Of a stretch of DNA of 64,000 bases, positions 39,848 through 48,976 are shown one piece after another. A model generated the notes under the pieces. The model was not told the DNA's origin, made no database searches, and was given only the letters and a program-made list of their open reading frames with translations. Source of the DNA: an uncultured Bacilli bacterium (GTDB taxonomy: Bacteria > Bacillota_I > Bacilli_A > RF39 > UBA660); contig CAKOXP010000002.1 in NCBI GenBank assembly GCA_934130175.1, positions 1 to 64,000 on the forward strand, given 5' to 3'. The position numbers and the translations under genes were made by a program. Positions within the stretch are counted from its first letter, which is position 1; every line of letters begins with the position of its first letter.

Positions 39848-40594
39848 ATGCACAAAAATGAAATATTAGATAAAGTCGATAAACTTATAAAAATGTATAA
39901 TAATGGCGAGCTTGGTGGTGAGGTAATGCCAGAAGATGCAAATCCTCATTTTGAAAAATCTTCTTTAGAAAATTACTTATATTTTACTTTACCTATGGCA
40001 TTAAATTATCAAAGAAACTCTTATACCCTTTGGGAAAGTGCATTAAAAACATATAATGATCTAGAAACTAAATTTGTATTTAATCCTAAAATTTGTTTGG
40101 AAAAAACCTTTGAAGAAGTACAATATGCTTTAACTAAATATAAAGTTGCTTTGCAAAAACAAAAGCAAACTGAAATTTGGTTATCACTATGTAACACCTT
40201 TGTAGAATTATTTGATGGCGATATAAGAAAGTTATTTGATACATTAGATAATGATGTAGATAAAATTAGAGATTATATTCAAAAAGAAAATAAAAAGAAA
40301 TTCCCATACTTATCTGGAACTAAAATTTGTAATTATTGGATGTATGTAATTTATCAGTATACTGATAGAAAATATACAAATATAGAAAATTTAACTGTTG
40401 CTCCAGATACTCATGTATGTAAAGCAACTCATAAATTAGGATTAATTACAGATGATGAATTTAATTCTAGTAATGTTCAACAAATTGTTATAGATAAATG
40501 GCAGGAACTATTTAAAAATACAAAATATAAACCAATTGACATTCATACACCACTTTGGTTATGGAGCAGAAATGGTTTTAAGGAGGTAAAGTAA
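39848..40594 (+). CDS. possible HhH-GPD-like protein, first gene of cargo operon
   Basis: A 248-residue cytoplasmic protein without a clear family. The segment FPYLSGTKICNYW then TVAPDTHVCKATHKLGL (about residues 155-200) resembles the VDTHV-type catalytic-aspartate segment of helix-hairpin-helix DNA glycosylases, and the end reads PIDIHTPLWLWSRNGF. That similarity is by eye and weak. It has a TATAAT box (39801-39806) and a good RBS. Its stop overlaps the next ATG by one base, so it is translationally coupled to the NTPase. Confidence 0.5.
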   Translation: MHKNEILDKVDKLIKMYNNGELGGEVMPEDANPHFEKSSLENYLYFTLPMALNYQRNSYTLWESALKTYNDLETKFVFNPKICLEKTFEEVQYALTKYKVALQKQKQTEIWLSLCNTFVELFDGDIRKLFDTLDNDVDKIRDYIQKENKKKFPYLSGTKICNYWMYVIYQYTDRKYTNIENLTVAPDTHVCKATHKLGLITDDEFNSSNVQQIVIDKWQELFKNTKYKPIDIHTPLWLWSRNGFKEVK

Positions 40595-41145
40595 TGAAAG
40601 TATTAATAGGGACAAAAAATCCAGGAAAAATCGAAGGAGCAACAGAAGCATTTAAAAATTATTTTGACGATTTTGATATTGATGGTATTCCAGTTTCATC
40701 AGATGTTAGCGAGGAACCAGTAAATAACGAAATCTATGAAGGTGCTAGGAATCGTGTTAATAATTTAATGCAATATGCTTTAGAAAATGGTATAGATGCT
40801 GAATATTTTCTAGGTGTAGAATCTGGAATAACTAATTTGTTAGGTAAATGGGTTATTATCAATATTGCTGTTATTAAAGATAAAAATGGTTATGAAAGTT
40901 GGGGAACAAGTCCTGCTTTCCCTGTGTCAGACAAATATGTTGATGAGATAATTTCAACTGATTTAGGAAAGGTTATGGATAAAATATTTATGCAAAATGA
41001 TTTAAGAAGTGGCAAAGGAGGTATTAGTTTTGTTACTAATGGAATAATTAATAGAATAGATTTAACTAGAGAAGCATTTATAATGGCACTTACCCAACAT
41101 ACAAATGAAATTTGGAATGATAGAAAAGTATTAGAGAGAAAATGA
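40594..41145 (+). CDS. inosine/xanthosine triphosphatase-like (DUF84/YjjX)
   Basis: A 183-residue NTPase of the YjjX/DUF84 family, which removes non-canonical purine nucleotides such as ITP or XTP. Begins KVLIGTKNPGKIEGATEAF, with the PVSSDVSEEPVNNEIYEGARNR loop and FLGVESGI (about 74), all typical. It is a mobile-element cargo here. Coupled to the gene before it; the SDR follows after 12 bases. Confidence 0.87.
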   Translation: MKVLIGTKNPGKIEGATEAFKNYFDDFDIDGIPVSSDVSEEPVNNEIYEGARNRVNNLMQYALENGIDAEYFLGVESGITNLLGKWVIINIAVIKDKNGYESWGTSPAFPVSDKYVDEIISTDLGKVMDKIFMQNDLRSGKGGISFVTNGIINRIDLTREAFIMALTQHTNEIWNDRKVLERK

Positions 41146-41157
41146 GGAGGGAATAAA

Positions 41158-41847
41158 ATGAGTAGAAATATTATTATAACTGGTGGAGATGATGGTCTAG
41201 GTAAAGCAATAGCAAAGTTATTAAGTGAAAAAAACAACGTTATTACTATTTCAAAAACAAAAGAAAATGCTATGAGAATTTCAAAAGAAATACCTAAGGC
41301 TGAATGTTATACTTGTGATATTACTAAACCTGATGAAGTTAATAATACTATTAAAACTATTATTGAAAATCAAGGAGATATTGATATTTTAATCAATAAT
41401 GCTGGTGTTTGGTTAGCAGGAGATTTGACTGAAAATACTTATGAGCAAATTAGTAATTGCATAGATGTAAATACTAAAGGCCCTATTTATATGACAAAAA
41501 CAATATTGCCAAATATGTATGAATCAGGACATGGATTAATTATCAATGTTTGTTCTCAAGCGAGTTTTGATAGTGATGATTTTTCAACAGTTTATAATGC
41601 TTCTAAATGGGCAATGAGAGGATTTAATAGATCTATTCAAAAGGATGTTAGTAAAAAAGGCATTAAAGTTACTGGGTTCTATCCTGGATTTATGCAAACA
41701 AATATTTTTAAAAAAGCTGGAAATGATTATGATACTTCAACGGGTTTAGAAGTAGAAAAAGTAGCAAAAGCAATTGAATTTATTATTAATTGTGATGATG
41801 ATGTAATTATACCTGAGTTTGGTATAAAAGATATTGAAAATTATTAA
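41158..41847 (+). CDS. short-chain dehydrogenase/reductase
   Basis: A 229-residue NAD(P)-dependent Rossmann-fold oxidoreductase. The nucleotide-binding motif is TGGDDGLGKAI (about residue 7), NAG at about 82, the SDR catalytic serine region and YNASK (about 143) with the Tyr-Lys pair. Substrate unknown. Part of the four-gene cargo operon. Confidence 0.9.
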   Translation: MSRNIIITGGDDGLGKAIAKLLSEKNNVITISKTKENAMRISKEIPKAECYTCDITKPDEVNNTIKTIIENQGDIDILINNAGVWLAGDLTENTYEQISNCIDVNTKGPIYMTKTILPNMYESGHGLIINVCSQASFDSDDFSTVYNASKWAMRGFNRSIQKDVSKKGIKVTGFYPGFMQTNIFKKAGNDYDTSTGLEVEKVAKAIEFIINCDDDVIIPEFGIKDIENY

Positions 41848-41871
41848 TTTGAAAGGAATGAATAAAGTTTT

Positions 41872-42378
41872 ATGGAATTAATACAAATAGTTGATGAAAA
41901 TGGAAATTTCACTGGACAAATTATAGACAAAGAAGAAGCACACGATAAAAATTTATTACATAATGAAGTTGCTGCGTTTATTATAAATGATAAAAAGCAA
42001 GTTTTACTTCAAAAAAGAAGTGCAAATAAAAGATTCAATCCAAATAAATGGGCTTTATGTGCTGGGCATGTAGATGCTTACGAAAGTTTGGAAGATGCAA
42101 TTTTAAGGGAAATAAAGGAAGAAGTTGGGCTTGATATATCTAAAGATGATTTACATCAATTTGGTGAAAGAGAATTTACAATAAGAGATTCAAATTCACA
42201 TATTACTTATTTTTACTATATTAGGTCAAATTTAAATGAAAAAGACTTTGTTATTCAAAAAGAAGAATTATCAGAAGTAAAATGGTTTGATATAGATGAT
42301 GTTATAGAGATGATAAAGAAAAATGATAGTTCAATAGTTTTTGATGAAAAAAGGTTAAAACTATTTGAACAGTTATGA
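41872..42378 (+). CDS. NUDIX hydrolase, IDI-like
   Basis: A 168-residue hydrolase with an exact NUDIX box: GHVDAYESLEDAILREIKEE then VGL, starting near residue 64. The N-terminus (ELIQIVDENGNFTGQIIDKEEAH) resembles the YfcD/isopentenyl-diphosphate-isomerase-like branch of the family. It hydrolyses a nucleoside diphosphate linked to another moiety; substrate unknown. Last gene of the operon of base- and nucleotide-directed enzymes. Confidence 0.9.
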   Translation: MELIQIVDENGNFTGQIIDKEEAHDKNLLHNEVAAFIINDKKQVLLQKRSANKRFNPNKWALCAGHVDAYESLEDAILREIKEEVGLDISKDDLHQFGEREFTIRDSNSHITYFYYIRSNLNEKDFVIQKEELSEVKWFDIDDVIEMIKKNDSSIVFDEKRLKLFEQL

Positions 42379-42432
42379 AATATATAATATAAATATGAAG
42401 TCAGTACTATATGTACTTGATTACTTAATTTT

Positions 42433-42536
42433 GCGAAAAGTTGTAGATAACTATCACTATCGCACCAGATTGATAGGAAACTCGAACTTTTCGAGTAGTA
42501 ATAAATATTAACTAGAAGTACCATCTAGTTTTTTTG
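42433..42536 (+). repeat. dispersed element R1
   Basis: Copy of a roughly 65-bp element with the pattern GCGAAAAGTTGTA, then GCACCAGATTGATAGG, then AACTCGAACTTT (42433-42497). Shared with 44720-44787 and 46149-46222. A separate terminator hairpin follows, ACTAGA (42511-42516) and TCTAGT (42524-42529) plus T run. Confidence 0.55.
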
Positions 42537-42561
42537 TTATTATAAGGAGAGTGAGGAGGTT

Positions 42562-42915
42562 TATGAAGAAAGCAAAATATTAGAAGTTGAAAAGGAAGTT
42601 TTAAAAAGAATTGATATGATATGTAAATTTGCTTGTTGTAAGTATTCTATTAAAAAAGGAAGTATTATTAATATTAAAAGAAGCAATATTGCTTATGTAA
42701 GTCCACATATTATAACAATCAAAGAGAATAATTATTTAATATTTAATGGAAGTGATAAAGAAAAAACAATAAACATTTTAAAAGAATGTTATGAAAAAGA
42801 TTTATATAACTATCATGATTTAATAGATGTTTCTAAAAATACAGATAAAGAAATGGTAATAAATCATTTTATAAAAGAAGAAATATTAGAAAAAGAATAC
42901 GACTACTTTGATTAG
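42562..42915 (+). pseudogene. frameshifted paralogue of the small gene at 35595
   Basis: The open frame covers ESKILEVEKEVLKRIDMICKF and more; the part after ICKFACC matches the 91-residue protein at 35595. The RBS GAGGAGG and the ATG at 42563 are in another frame and hit TAG after six codons. A one-base shift joins the ATG to the conserved frame. Either the gene is broken or it needs a frameshift. The shortest intact start is ATG 42616. A terminator (AAGAATACG/CGTATTCTT) spans 42893-42926. Confidence 0.6.
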
Positions 42916-43009
42916 CCGTATTCTTTGTTTATACTAAATTTTTGATAAATTAGAAACACACTTGCAAATTGACATATCAATCAATTAGTGTGTGAAAATA
43001 GTTTATAAA

Positions 43010-44599
43010 CTATTTTTCTAACATTACTCTTTTATCAAAATAGTAGTGCTTATTACATATTTCGGTTAGTTTTGGTCTATGAGTTACTATAAGACAAGTT
43101 TTATTTTTTAAATACTTATTAATCATATCATAAATTTTATTTTCAGATAAACTATCTAAATTTGATGTCGGCTCATCTAAAATATAAATTTCTTTGTCTA
43201 ATAAAATACCTCTTATTATATTTAGACGTTGTTTTTGTCCTGCGGATAATTTAATTCCTTTTTCACCTACAAGCGTATCTAATCCATTTTCTAAATCATT
43301 TATCCATTCATCTAATCCTGCATCTTTCAAATATTCATTTAATATTTCATTTGAAATTCTTTTGCCTAAACATAGATTTTCTTTAATAGTTAAATCAAAC
43401 AAATCAGATTCTTGAGAGATATAAGCAATGTCAAGAGTTTTTGATGTTGGTGTACCATCTGTTAAATAGTTTTTATCATCAACATCATAAAATCTACAAA
43501 ATAAAGATAAAAATGTGGATTTACCTTGACCTGATTCACCAACAATGCTAATTTTATCTTTTTTATTTAATGAAAAATTAGGGATTTTAATAATAGTATT
43601 ACTTTCATCATTGTATTTAAATTCGATATCTTTAAGTGTTATATTATTCCAATTTCTAATTTTATTTTGTGGCTCTTCTTCTATAATCATTTTTTCTATT
43701 TGATTATTTGCAGATTTAAATTTATTATAATGAATGAATAAAGATGCTACGCCTTTTAATTCAACGCTTAATCCACTAAACATTGAAGAATAGAACACTA
43801 TATAACTAAATACATCATCACCATTTTTCATTCTAAAAAATAAACTAATTAATATAATTGCATACATTAGATAAACCAATCCATTAATACCATCAGATCT
43901 CATCGAATGAAATATGTGTGATTTTTTTAATGGCTTTTTTACAACATCAAATTTTTTATTCATTGTTCCGGTTGCATAATTTAGAGCATCAAAGTTTTTT
44001 ACTATTTTAACATTTTGTAAGAAATCAACAGCAGTTGCATTATATTTAGCATTTGTATCATTATATTCTTCCTGAATTTTAACATTCGATTTTGTAATTA
44101 TAACGTTATAAACAACAATAATGATTGTAAAAATTAAACATACTATAAACATAATATAACTTTGTGTCCATACTTGAATTAAAAATATAGTAATGGCAAC
44201 ACAAAATCCATTTACTGTCATCATTATCTCATCTAAAAGAGCAACCGTTTCTTCACTTATTATATCTAATTGCTTTTTTAAATAACCTGTATGAGTGTTA
44301 TTTATTCTAGAAACATTCATATTACATAACCTTTTAAAATAAGCTATTTGTAAATCTTTTTTACTAACTTCAAGAAAAGGTTCTACTTTTGTATTCCATA
44401 AAATATTAAAAAATATTTCTAATATTTTAATTGCAATTGTAAGTATAATTAACCATTTAAATTTTTCTAAACTAAATGGTACAGTTAAAAATATTGACAG
44501 TATAACTGGCATTATATATAAACATATATTTTCTAAAAAAGCATTTATAAAACATAAAGCATATTTTTTCTTATTTAATACTTTAAATGGATACATCAT
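43010..44599 (-). CDS. ABC half-transporter (permease fused to ATPase)
   Basis: A 529-residue exporter-type protein. An N-terminal membrane domain of about six helices (residues 15-300) is followed by a nucleotide-binding domain with Walker A SIVGESGQGKSTFLSLF, signature LSAGQKQRLN, Walker B IYILDEPTSNLD and H-loop IVTHRP. It needs a dimer partner, itself or unknown; substrate unknown. It faces opposite to its neighbours, with no second subunit beside it. The minus-strand terminator AAAATAGTTT/AAACTATTTT lies at its end (42998-43018). Confidence 0.92.
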   Translation of the reverse strand: MMYPFKVLNKKKYALCFINAFLENICLYIMPVILSIFLTVPFSLEKFKWLIILTIAIKILEIFFNILWNTKVEPFLEVSKKDLQIAYFKRLCNMNVSRINNTHTGYLKKQLDIISEETVALLDEIMMTVNGFCVAITIFLIQVWTQSYIMFIVCLIFTIIIVVYNVIITKSNVKIQEEYNDTNAKYNATAVDFLQNVKIVKNFDALNYATGTMNKKFDVVKKPLKKSHIFHSMRSDGINGLVYLMYAIILISLFFRMKNGDDVFSYIVFYSSMFSGLSVELKGVASLFIHYNKFKSANNQIEKMIIEEEPQNKIRNWNNITLKDIEFKYNDESNTIIKIPNFSLNKKDKISIVGESGQGKSTFLSLFCRFYDVDDKNYLTDGTPTSKTLDIAYISQESDLFDLTIKENLCLGKRISNEILNEYLKDAGLDEWINDLENGLDTLVGEKGIKLSAGQKQRLNIIRGILLDKEIYILDEPTSNLDSLSENKIYDMINKYLKNKTCLIVTHRPKLTEICNKHYYFDKRVMLEK

Positions 44600-44719
44600 A
44601 AAAACACCTCAATATAATTTTACCATAATTTTCTTTAATATTTTATAAATGTATTTAAATTTATTTGAAAATATGATATATTGATATTAGTTAATAGTTA
44701 TTACTAACTATTTCTTTTT

Positions 44720-44787
44720 CTCAAAGAGTTGTTCTACTTCTTTCTTTAGGGCACCAGTGGCGAATCTGTTCGAACTATTCGAACTTT
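44720..44787 (+). repeat. dispersed element R2
   Basis: A more diverged copy of the element at 42433: CTCAAAGAGTTGT, then GGGCACCAGTGGCGAAT, then CGAACTTTT. It lies between the ABC gene and the relaxase remnant. Confidence 0.4.
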
Positions 44788-44856
44788 TAGATAGATATCA
44801 ATCAGAAATGATTGATTTTTTTGTTGTGCAAAAAAATTATAGAAATGTTGGCGTTT

Positions 44857-45192
44857 ATGATAAATATAATTAAAAAAGCAATTGAGTTTGATGAATTTTC
44901 TCCTCATCTTCATATAGAATTGCAGTTAAAGAAAATTGTAAAACAGGTATGAGTAAGCAAGTTGGTAAATATAGTGTTTTTACAAAAGATAGTTTACCTA
45001 AAATAATAAAATGGGAGATAAGTTTATTCAAATATTAATGCAGAACTAATCAGAGTGAATATAAAACAGTCTGATAGATTAATTCAGTTAAACGAATCTG
45101 CAAGAAATCAAATGGAAGTATTAAAAAATAATAAGAATATTAAAGAATTAGAAGTACTAAAACAACAAATAAATGAAGATAATAATACTTAA
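44857..45192 (+). pseudogene. remnant of a second MOBV-type relaxase
   Basis: Frame one encodes AIEFDEFSPHLHI (44878-44915), matching ATIHFDESSPHLHI of the intact relaxase. Frame two (from 44922) encodes KENCKTGMSKQVGKYSVFTK, matching the following KDGMKNGMEKQVGKSDVFNK. After a stop, a third piece encodes a coiled-coil-like end (NNKNIKELEVLKQQINEDNN). At least two frameshifts and a missing N-terminus mark it as dead. It shows a second related element once sat here. The rest of 44600-44856 shows only element R2. Confidence 0.75.
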
Positions 45193-45207
45193 TTGAAACC
45201 AAATAAA

Positions 45208-45253
45208 AATTAAAAATGATGGATTAAACTTCAAAATCCATCATTTTTAATTA
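45208..45253. terminator. bidirectional intrinsic terminator
   Basis: TTAAAAATGATGGAT and ATCCATCATTTTTAA, 15-bp arms. It ends the leftward lipoprotein-like gene and isolates the relaxase remnant. Confidence 0.9.
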
Positions 45254-46015
45254 CTTAATATATTCTTTAGATATTTCAATTACAGGTCTTATTCCAAAGT
45301 TATCAAATGCAGTTCCGTTTTCATTCCATTCACCACCAGGTTTATAACCAACGATATGTCCTGTTATTGATCCACCTAAATCGACATAATAGATATATTT
45401 TCCTTTATCATATTGGATATTGCCATTGCTTTCTGCTTTCGTCATGGTCCAATAAAATTCATTTTTATATTTTAGCCATGAATTTTCTTTAACAGTATCG
45501 CATAAATCATTTTCTGATGGGCCACATCGTTCTTTATTAGTTAGTCCAGTTGCATTTATTTCATCTACAGTAATTAATCGTTTTTCTTTTATATTTGTCC
45601 ATGAAGTTGTTAATTCATTCAATTTGCTTTCTATTAAAGAACCTTTGTATTCATTGCCATCTGTGAAGTCAGTATTAAATGCACTAGTTCCAATATTTTT
45701 TTCTGCAAATAAAGTAACATTTTCATCAGTTTCAGATGATTGCTTTAAAACATAAAAAGTTGACTCAATTGAGTCGTTTAACTTTACTGTGACTTTATCT
45801 CCAACATTATAAGCATTGTACTTTATTACTTTTTCATTACTATTTTGATTACTTTCTTTATTAGTATTATTAGAAGTATTATTGCTATTTGGTGTTATTT
45901 TTTCATATATAATATACCCTCCTAAAACTAGTACTAATAACGATAAAATAACGATTGTTATAATTGAACTATTCCCTTTCTTTTTTAATTCAAGTTCATT
46001 TTTACTGTTATCCAT
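45251..46015 (-). CDS. membrane-anchored extracellular protein, DUF6273-like end
   Basis: A 254-residue protein with one transmembrane helix (about residues 19-40), an N/S-rich spacer (about 45-65) and an outer domain ending FGIRPVIEISKEYI, the closing motif seen in DUF6273-type repeat proteins of gut Bacillota. Function unknown. ATG at 46015 (minus) follows AAAGGTAGGTG. It uses cysteines CGPSENDLC, a possible disulfide. Confidence 0.65.
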   Translation of the reverse strand: MDNSKNELELKKKGNSSIITIVILSLLVLVLGGYIIYEKITPNSNNTSNNTNKESNQNSNEKVIKYNAYNVGDKVTVKLNDSIESTFYVLKQSSETDENVTLFAEKNIGTSAFNTDFTDGNEYKGSLIESKLNELTTSWTNIKEKRLITVDEINATGLTNKERCGPSENDLCDTVKENSWLKYKNEFYWTMTKAESNGNIQYDKGKYIYYVDLGGSITGHIVGYKPGGEWNENGTAFDNFGIRPVIEISKEYIK

Positions 46016-46083
46016 TGCATACACCTACCTTTCATAAATTATTTTATCATAATATTTTAATAAAGAATACAAAAATAAAAACT

Positions 46084-46225
46084 ATGACAAAAATCGTGTG
46101 TTAGTGGTATAATGTATCTAATTATTGATATAAATCATTTGTCTTTACGCGAAAGAGTTGTAAACCATTTTGTCATTTGCACTAAATTGATAAGTAACTC
46201 GAACTTTATAGAGTTCGAATTTTAA
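46084..46225 (+). ncRNA. dispersed element R3 as a possible small RNA
   Basis: Promoter: ATGACA (46084-46089), 18-bp spacer, TATAAT (46108-46113) with TGG extended -10. The element follows (GCGAAAGAGTTGTA at 46149, then GCACTAAATTGATAAG, AACTCGAACTTT). It ends in TCGAACT/AGTTCGA plus ATTTT (near 46199-46224), a terminator. The predicted transcript is about 100 bases and has no ORF. The remaining stretch to 46382 shows nothing else. Confidence 0.5.
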
Positions 46226-46382
46226 TATATGATAAGATATTTATAAGTTAATGTTTAATGACATATAAGCTATTATTAGTTGCATATTATTTATGATAAA
46301 TAATTATGAAATATGGTTTTCAATAACAAAATAATCTACATGTGTGATATTATATTTGTAAATAAATTTTTGGGAGGTTTTT

Positions 46383-47645
46383 ATGACAATATTGGATAGA
46401 TTTATAAAATATATAAAAATAGATACTACATCTAACTCAAATAATGATAATACACCTAGTTCAAAGGGGCAATTTGTTTTTGCCAATATATTAGTGGATG
46501 AATTAAATAAATTACAACTTGATGAGATATTTATGGACGAAGAGCATTGCTATATATATGCAAGATTGAAAGGTGTTGCAGATTTACCAAAAATTGGATT
46601 TGTATCACATTTAGATACGTCCTCCTCAGCATCAGGTAAAAATATAAATCCTAAAATAATTTATAATTATGATGGAGAAAATGTAAAATTAAATAATAAT
46701 ACTGAGTTAGATGTTTCGGTATATTCAGATTTAAAAAATCATGTTGGAAAAACTTTGATTACTACTGATGGTACAACTCTTCTTGGTTCAGATGATAAAG
46801 CTGGAATAGCAGAAATAATGAATATGTTAGAATACTATTCTACTAATGATGTGGAACATGGTGATATTTTTATATGTTTTACTCCTGATGAGGAAATAGG
46901 AAATGGAACTAAATATTTGAATTATAATATATTTAAACCAGATTATGCGTATACAGTAGATGGAAGTAGTGTTGGAGAATTTTCTTATGAAAATTTTAAT
47001 GCTGCAAGTGCAACTATAGAAATTAATGGTGTAAGTACTCATGCTGGTTCTGCTAAAGGTAAAATGATAAATTCCGTTAGGATTGCAACTATAATTAATT
47101 CTCTTTTACCAGAAGAAGTACCAGAAAATACTGAAGGGCATGAGGGTTTCTACCATCTTGAAGAAATCAGTGGTGATGTATCATATACTAAAATGAGGTA
47201 TATAATAAGAGATTTTGATGAAAATAATTTAGAAAAAAGAAAGATGTTATTAAAAGAAATTGTTAATCAATTAAATAGTAAATATGGTAACATCATTTCA
47301 CTTAATGTTAGGGATTCCTACAGGAATATGTTTAACATTATAAATCAGGATCCACTTGTTATAGAAAATACAATAAAGGCTATTAAAAAAACTGGAGTTG
47401 AACCTATAATAACGGAAATTAGAGGTGGTACTGATGGTGCTGATATAAGTTATATGGGTATAAAGTGTCCAAATATTGGTACTGGAGGTCATAATTTTCA
47501 TAGTATATATGAATATGTATGTTTAGAAGATATGGAAAAGGCAAGCCAGATATTAGTATCTATAGTAGATACATTTTCTAAAATAGATTCTAAAACAAAA
47601 GAAAATGAGAAACAAAATACACCAGTATTAAAGAAATTAATATAG
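46383..47645 (+). CDS. pepT: peptidase T (tripeptide aminopeptidase)
   Basis: Zinc-dependent M20 peptidase that removes N-terminal residues from tripeptides in the cytoplasm. The 420-residue protein has metal-site motifs GFVSHLDTS (about 77), GTTLLGSDDKAG (about 135), FTPDEEIGNGT (about 165) and a GGTDG ... HNFHS block (about 345-375). Length is close to the family norm (about 410). RBS GGGAGG. Confidence 0.96.
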   Translation: MTILDRFIKYIKIDTTSNSNNDNTPSSKGQFVFANILVDELNKLQLDEIFMDEEHCYIYARLKGVADLPKIGFVSHLDTSSSASGKNINPKIIYNYDGENVKLNNNTELDVSVYSDLKNHVGKTLITTDGTTLLGSDDKAGIAEIMNMLEYYSTNDVEHGDIFICFTPDEEIGNGTKYLNYNIFKPDYAYTVDGSSVGEFSYENFNAASATIEINGVSTHAGSAKGKMINSVRIATIINSLLPEEVPENTEGHEGFYHLEEISGDVSYTKMRYIIRDFDENNLEKRKMLLKEIVNQLNSKYGNIISLNVRDSYRNMFNIINQDPLVIENTIKAIKKTGVEPIITEIRGGTDGADISYMGIKCPNIGTGGHNFHSIYEYVCLEDMEKASQILVSIVDTFSKIDSKTKENEKQNTPVLKKLI

Positions 47646-47659
47646 TTTGGGGAATTACT

Positions 47660-48316
47660 ATGATTATTACAAGCAGTTATAAAGATTGGAAAAGTGATAT
47701 ATATAAAACATATTCTATTTCTGGTGATCGAGGTATGAGTGTATCTTATAAAGGAGAATGTTATAGTAAGTTAGCTCCTAAAAAAGATTTTTGGAAAGTA
47801 TGGCATGATAATATAGGGGTATTATCAGAACTTGAAAATAATAGATATTACATCGAAAAATATTGGGAGGAAGTTTTATCAAAATTGGATCCTACAGATG
47901 TATATAATGAACTTAATAATTCTATTTTGTTATGTTATGAATCTAGTGATGAATTTTGTCATAGATATGTAGTTGCCGCTTGGTTTGAACTGTTTTTGGG
48001 TGTAAAAGTTTCTGAAGCCAAGATGAATGGTACTGAGATAGTAACTGTTGAAAGACCATCATATATTAAAGAATATTTAGAAGAGATAATAAGAGAAAAC
48101 TCTGATATGAAAGAATTTAATTCTCTAAAAGCACTACATTTATATAATAGAGCAGAAAAATTTGATAATATGGCAACTTTGTTGGAAGCTAAAACTAAAA
48201 TACCTCAAGATAGTTACATGAATGCTGCGAATTTTTATAGAAAGGAAGCAGCAAGTGAAGAAGCAAAGTACCAAACTGATAGTAAAAAGATTAAAAAATA
48301 TGGAGAAAGAAAATGA
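47660..48316 (+). CDS. DUF488-like protein
   Basis: A 218-residue cytoplasmic protein. LLCYESSDEFCHRYVVAAWF (about residues 93-112) is the CHR-containing core of DUF488 proteins, and the N-terminal SISGDRGMSVSYKG fits the family start. Role unknown. The ATG of the deformylase lies inside its stop codon, so the two are translationally coupled. Confidence 0.65.
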   Translation: MIITSSYKDWKSDIYKTYSISGDRGMSVSYKGECYSKLAPKKDFWKVWHDNIGVLSELENNRYYIEKYWEEVLSKLDPTDVYNELNNSILLCYESSDEFCHRYVVAAWFELFLGVKVSEAKMNGTEIVTVERPSYIKEYLEEIIRENSDMKEFNSLKALHLYNRAEKFDNMATLLEAKTKIPQDSYMNAANFYRKEAASEEAKYQTDSKKIKKYGERK

Positions 48317-48912
48317 AAGCTATAACAATTTATGATAATGAAGAGTTTTTAAGACAAATATCAAAAGATGTTGATCTTAATGATAAAAATTTATTAAATG
48401 ATATAAAAGTGCTAGAAGAATATTGTAAGGAAAATAGAGTTATGGCCATGGCTGCTGTTCAACTTGGAATTCCTAAAAGGATAGTTTATTTAAAAAATAC
48501 TAATCTAGATATAATAAATAAAATGCAAGAAAATGCTGCAACTGAAGAAGATGAAAAATATAATGAGGCAAGGGTGTTAATAAATCCTGTCGTAAGGTCA
48601 CGTGAAGGATTAACTGAATATTGGGAAGCATGTGCTAGTTGTCTTGATAATACAGGTTTAGTAAAAAGACCATATAAAATTTTGGTTGATTATATTGACT
48701 TAAATGGTGAAAAGCATGAGGATATTTTTGAAGGTTTTGAATCAACTGTACTTTCTCATGAACTTGATCATTTAGATGGAATATTACATATTGATATAGC
48801 TGAAAAAGTATTAGTGCTTGATGTAGAAGAAAGAAAAAAATTAAGGCAAAAAGAAGGATATAAAGTTCTAACAAAGACAGGAAATTACAATAAATTAAAG
48901 AAAGCTGATTAA
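48313..48912 (+). CDS. def: peptide deformylase-like protein
   Basis: Metalloenzyme removing the formyl group from new proteins. The 199-residue protein has motif 1 as AMAAVQLGIPKR and motif 3 SHELDHLDG (HExxH). Motif 2 is EACASCLDN instead of EGCLS; a cysteine is present but the spacing is changed. So the protein may have altered activity or be one of two deformylases in the genome. Coupled to the DUF488-like gene. Confidence 0.8.
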   Translation: MKAITIYDNEEFLRQISKDVDLNDKNLLNDIKVLEEYCKENRVMAMAAVQLGIPKRIVYLKNTNLDIINKMQENAATEEDEKYNEARVLINPVVRSREGLTEYWEACASCLDNTGLVKRPYKILVDYIDLNGEKHEDIFEGFESTVLSHELDHLDGILHIDIAEKVLVLDVEERKKLRQKEGYKVLTKTGNYNKLKKAD

Positions 48913-48938
48913 AAGATGTTTAATCAGTTTTTATTTTG
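48904..48938 (+). terminator. intrinsic terminator over the def stop
   Basis: CTGATTAAA and TTTAATCAG arms, T run. Confidence 0.85.
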
Positions 48939-48976
48939 AATATTTTTACATATACATTAATGAGAGGAGTAATTAA

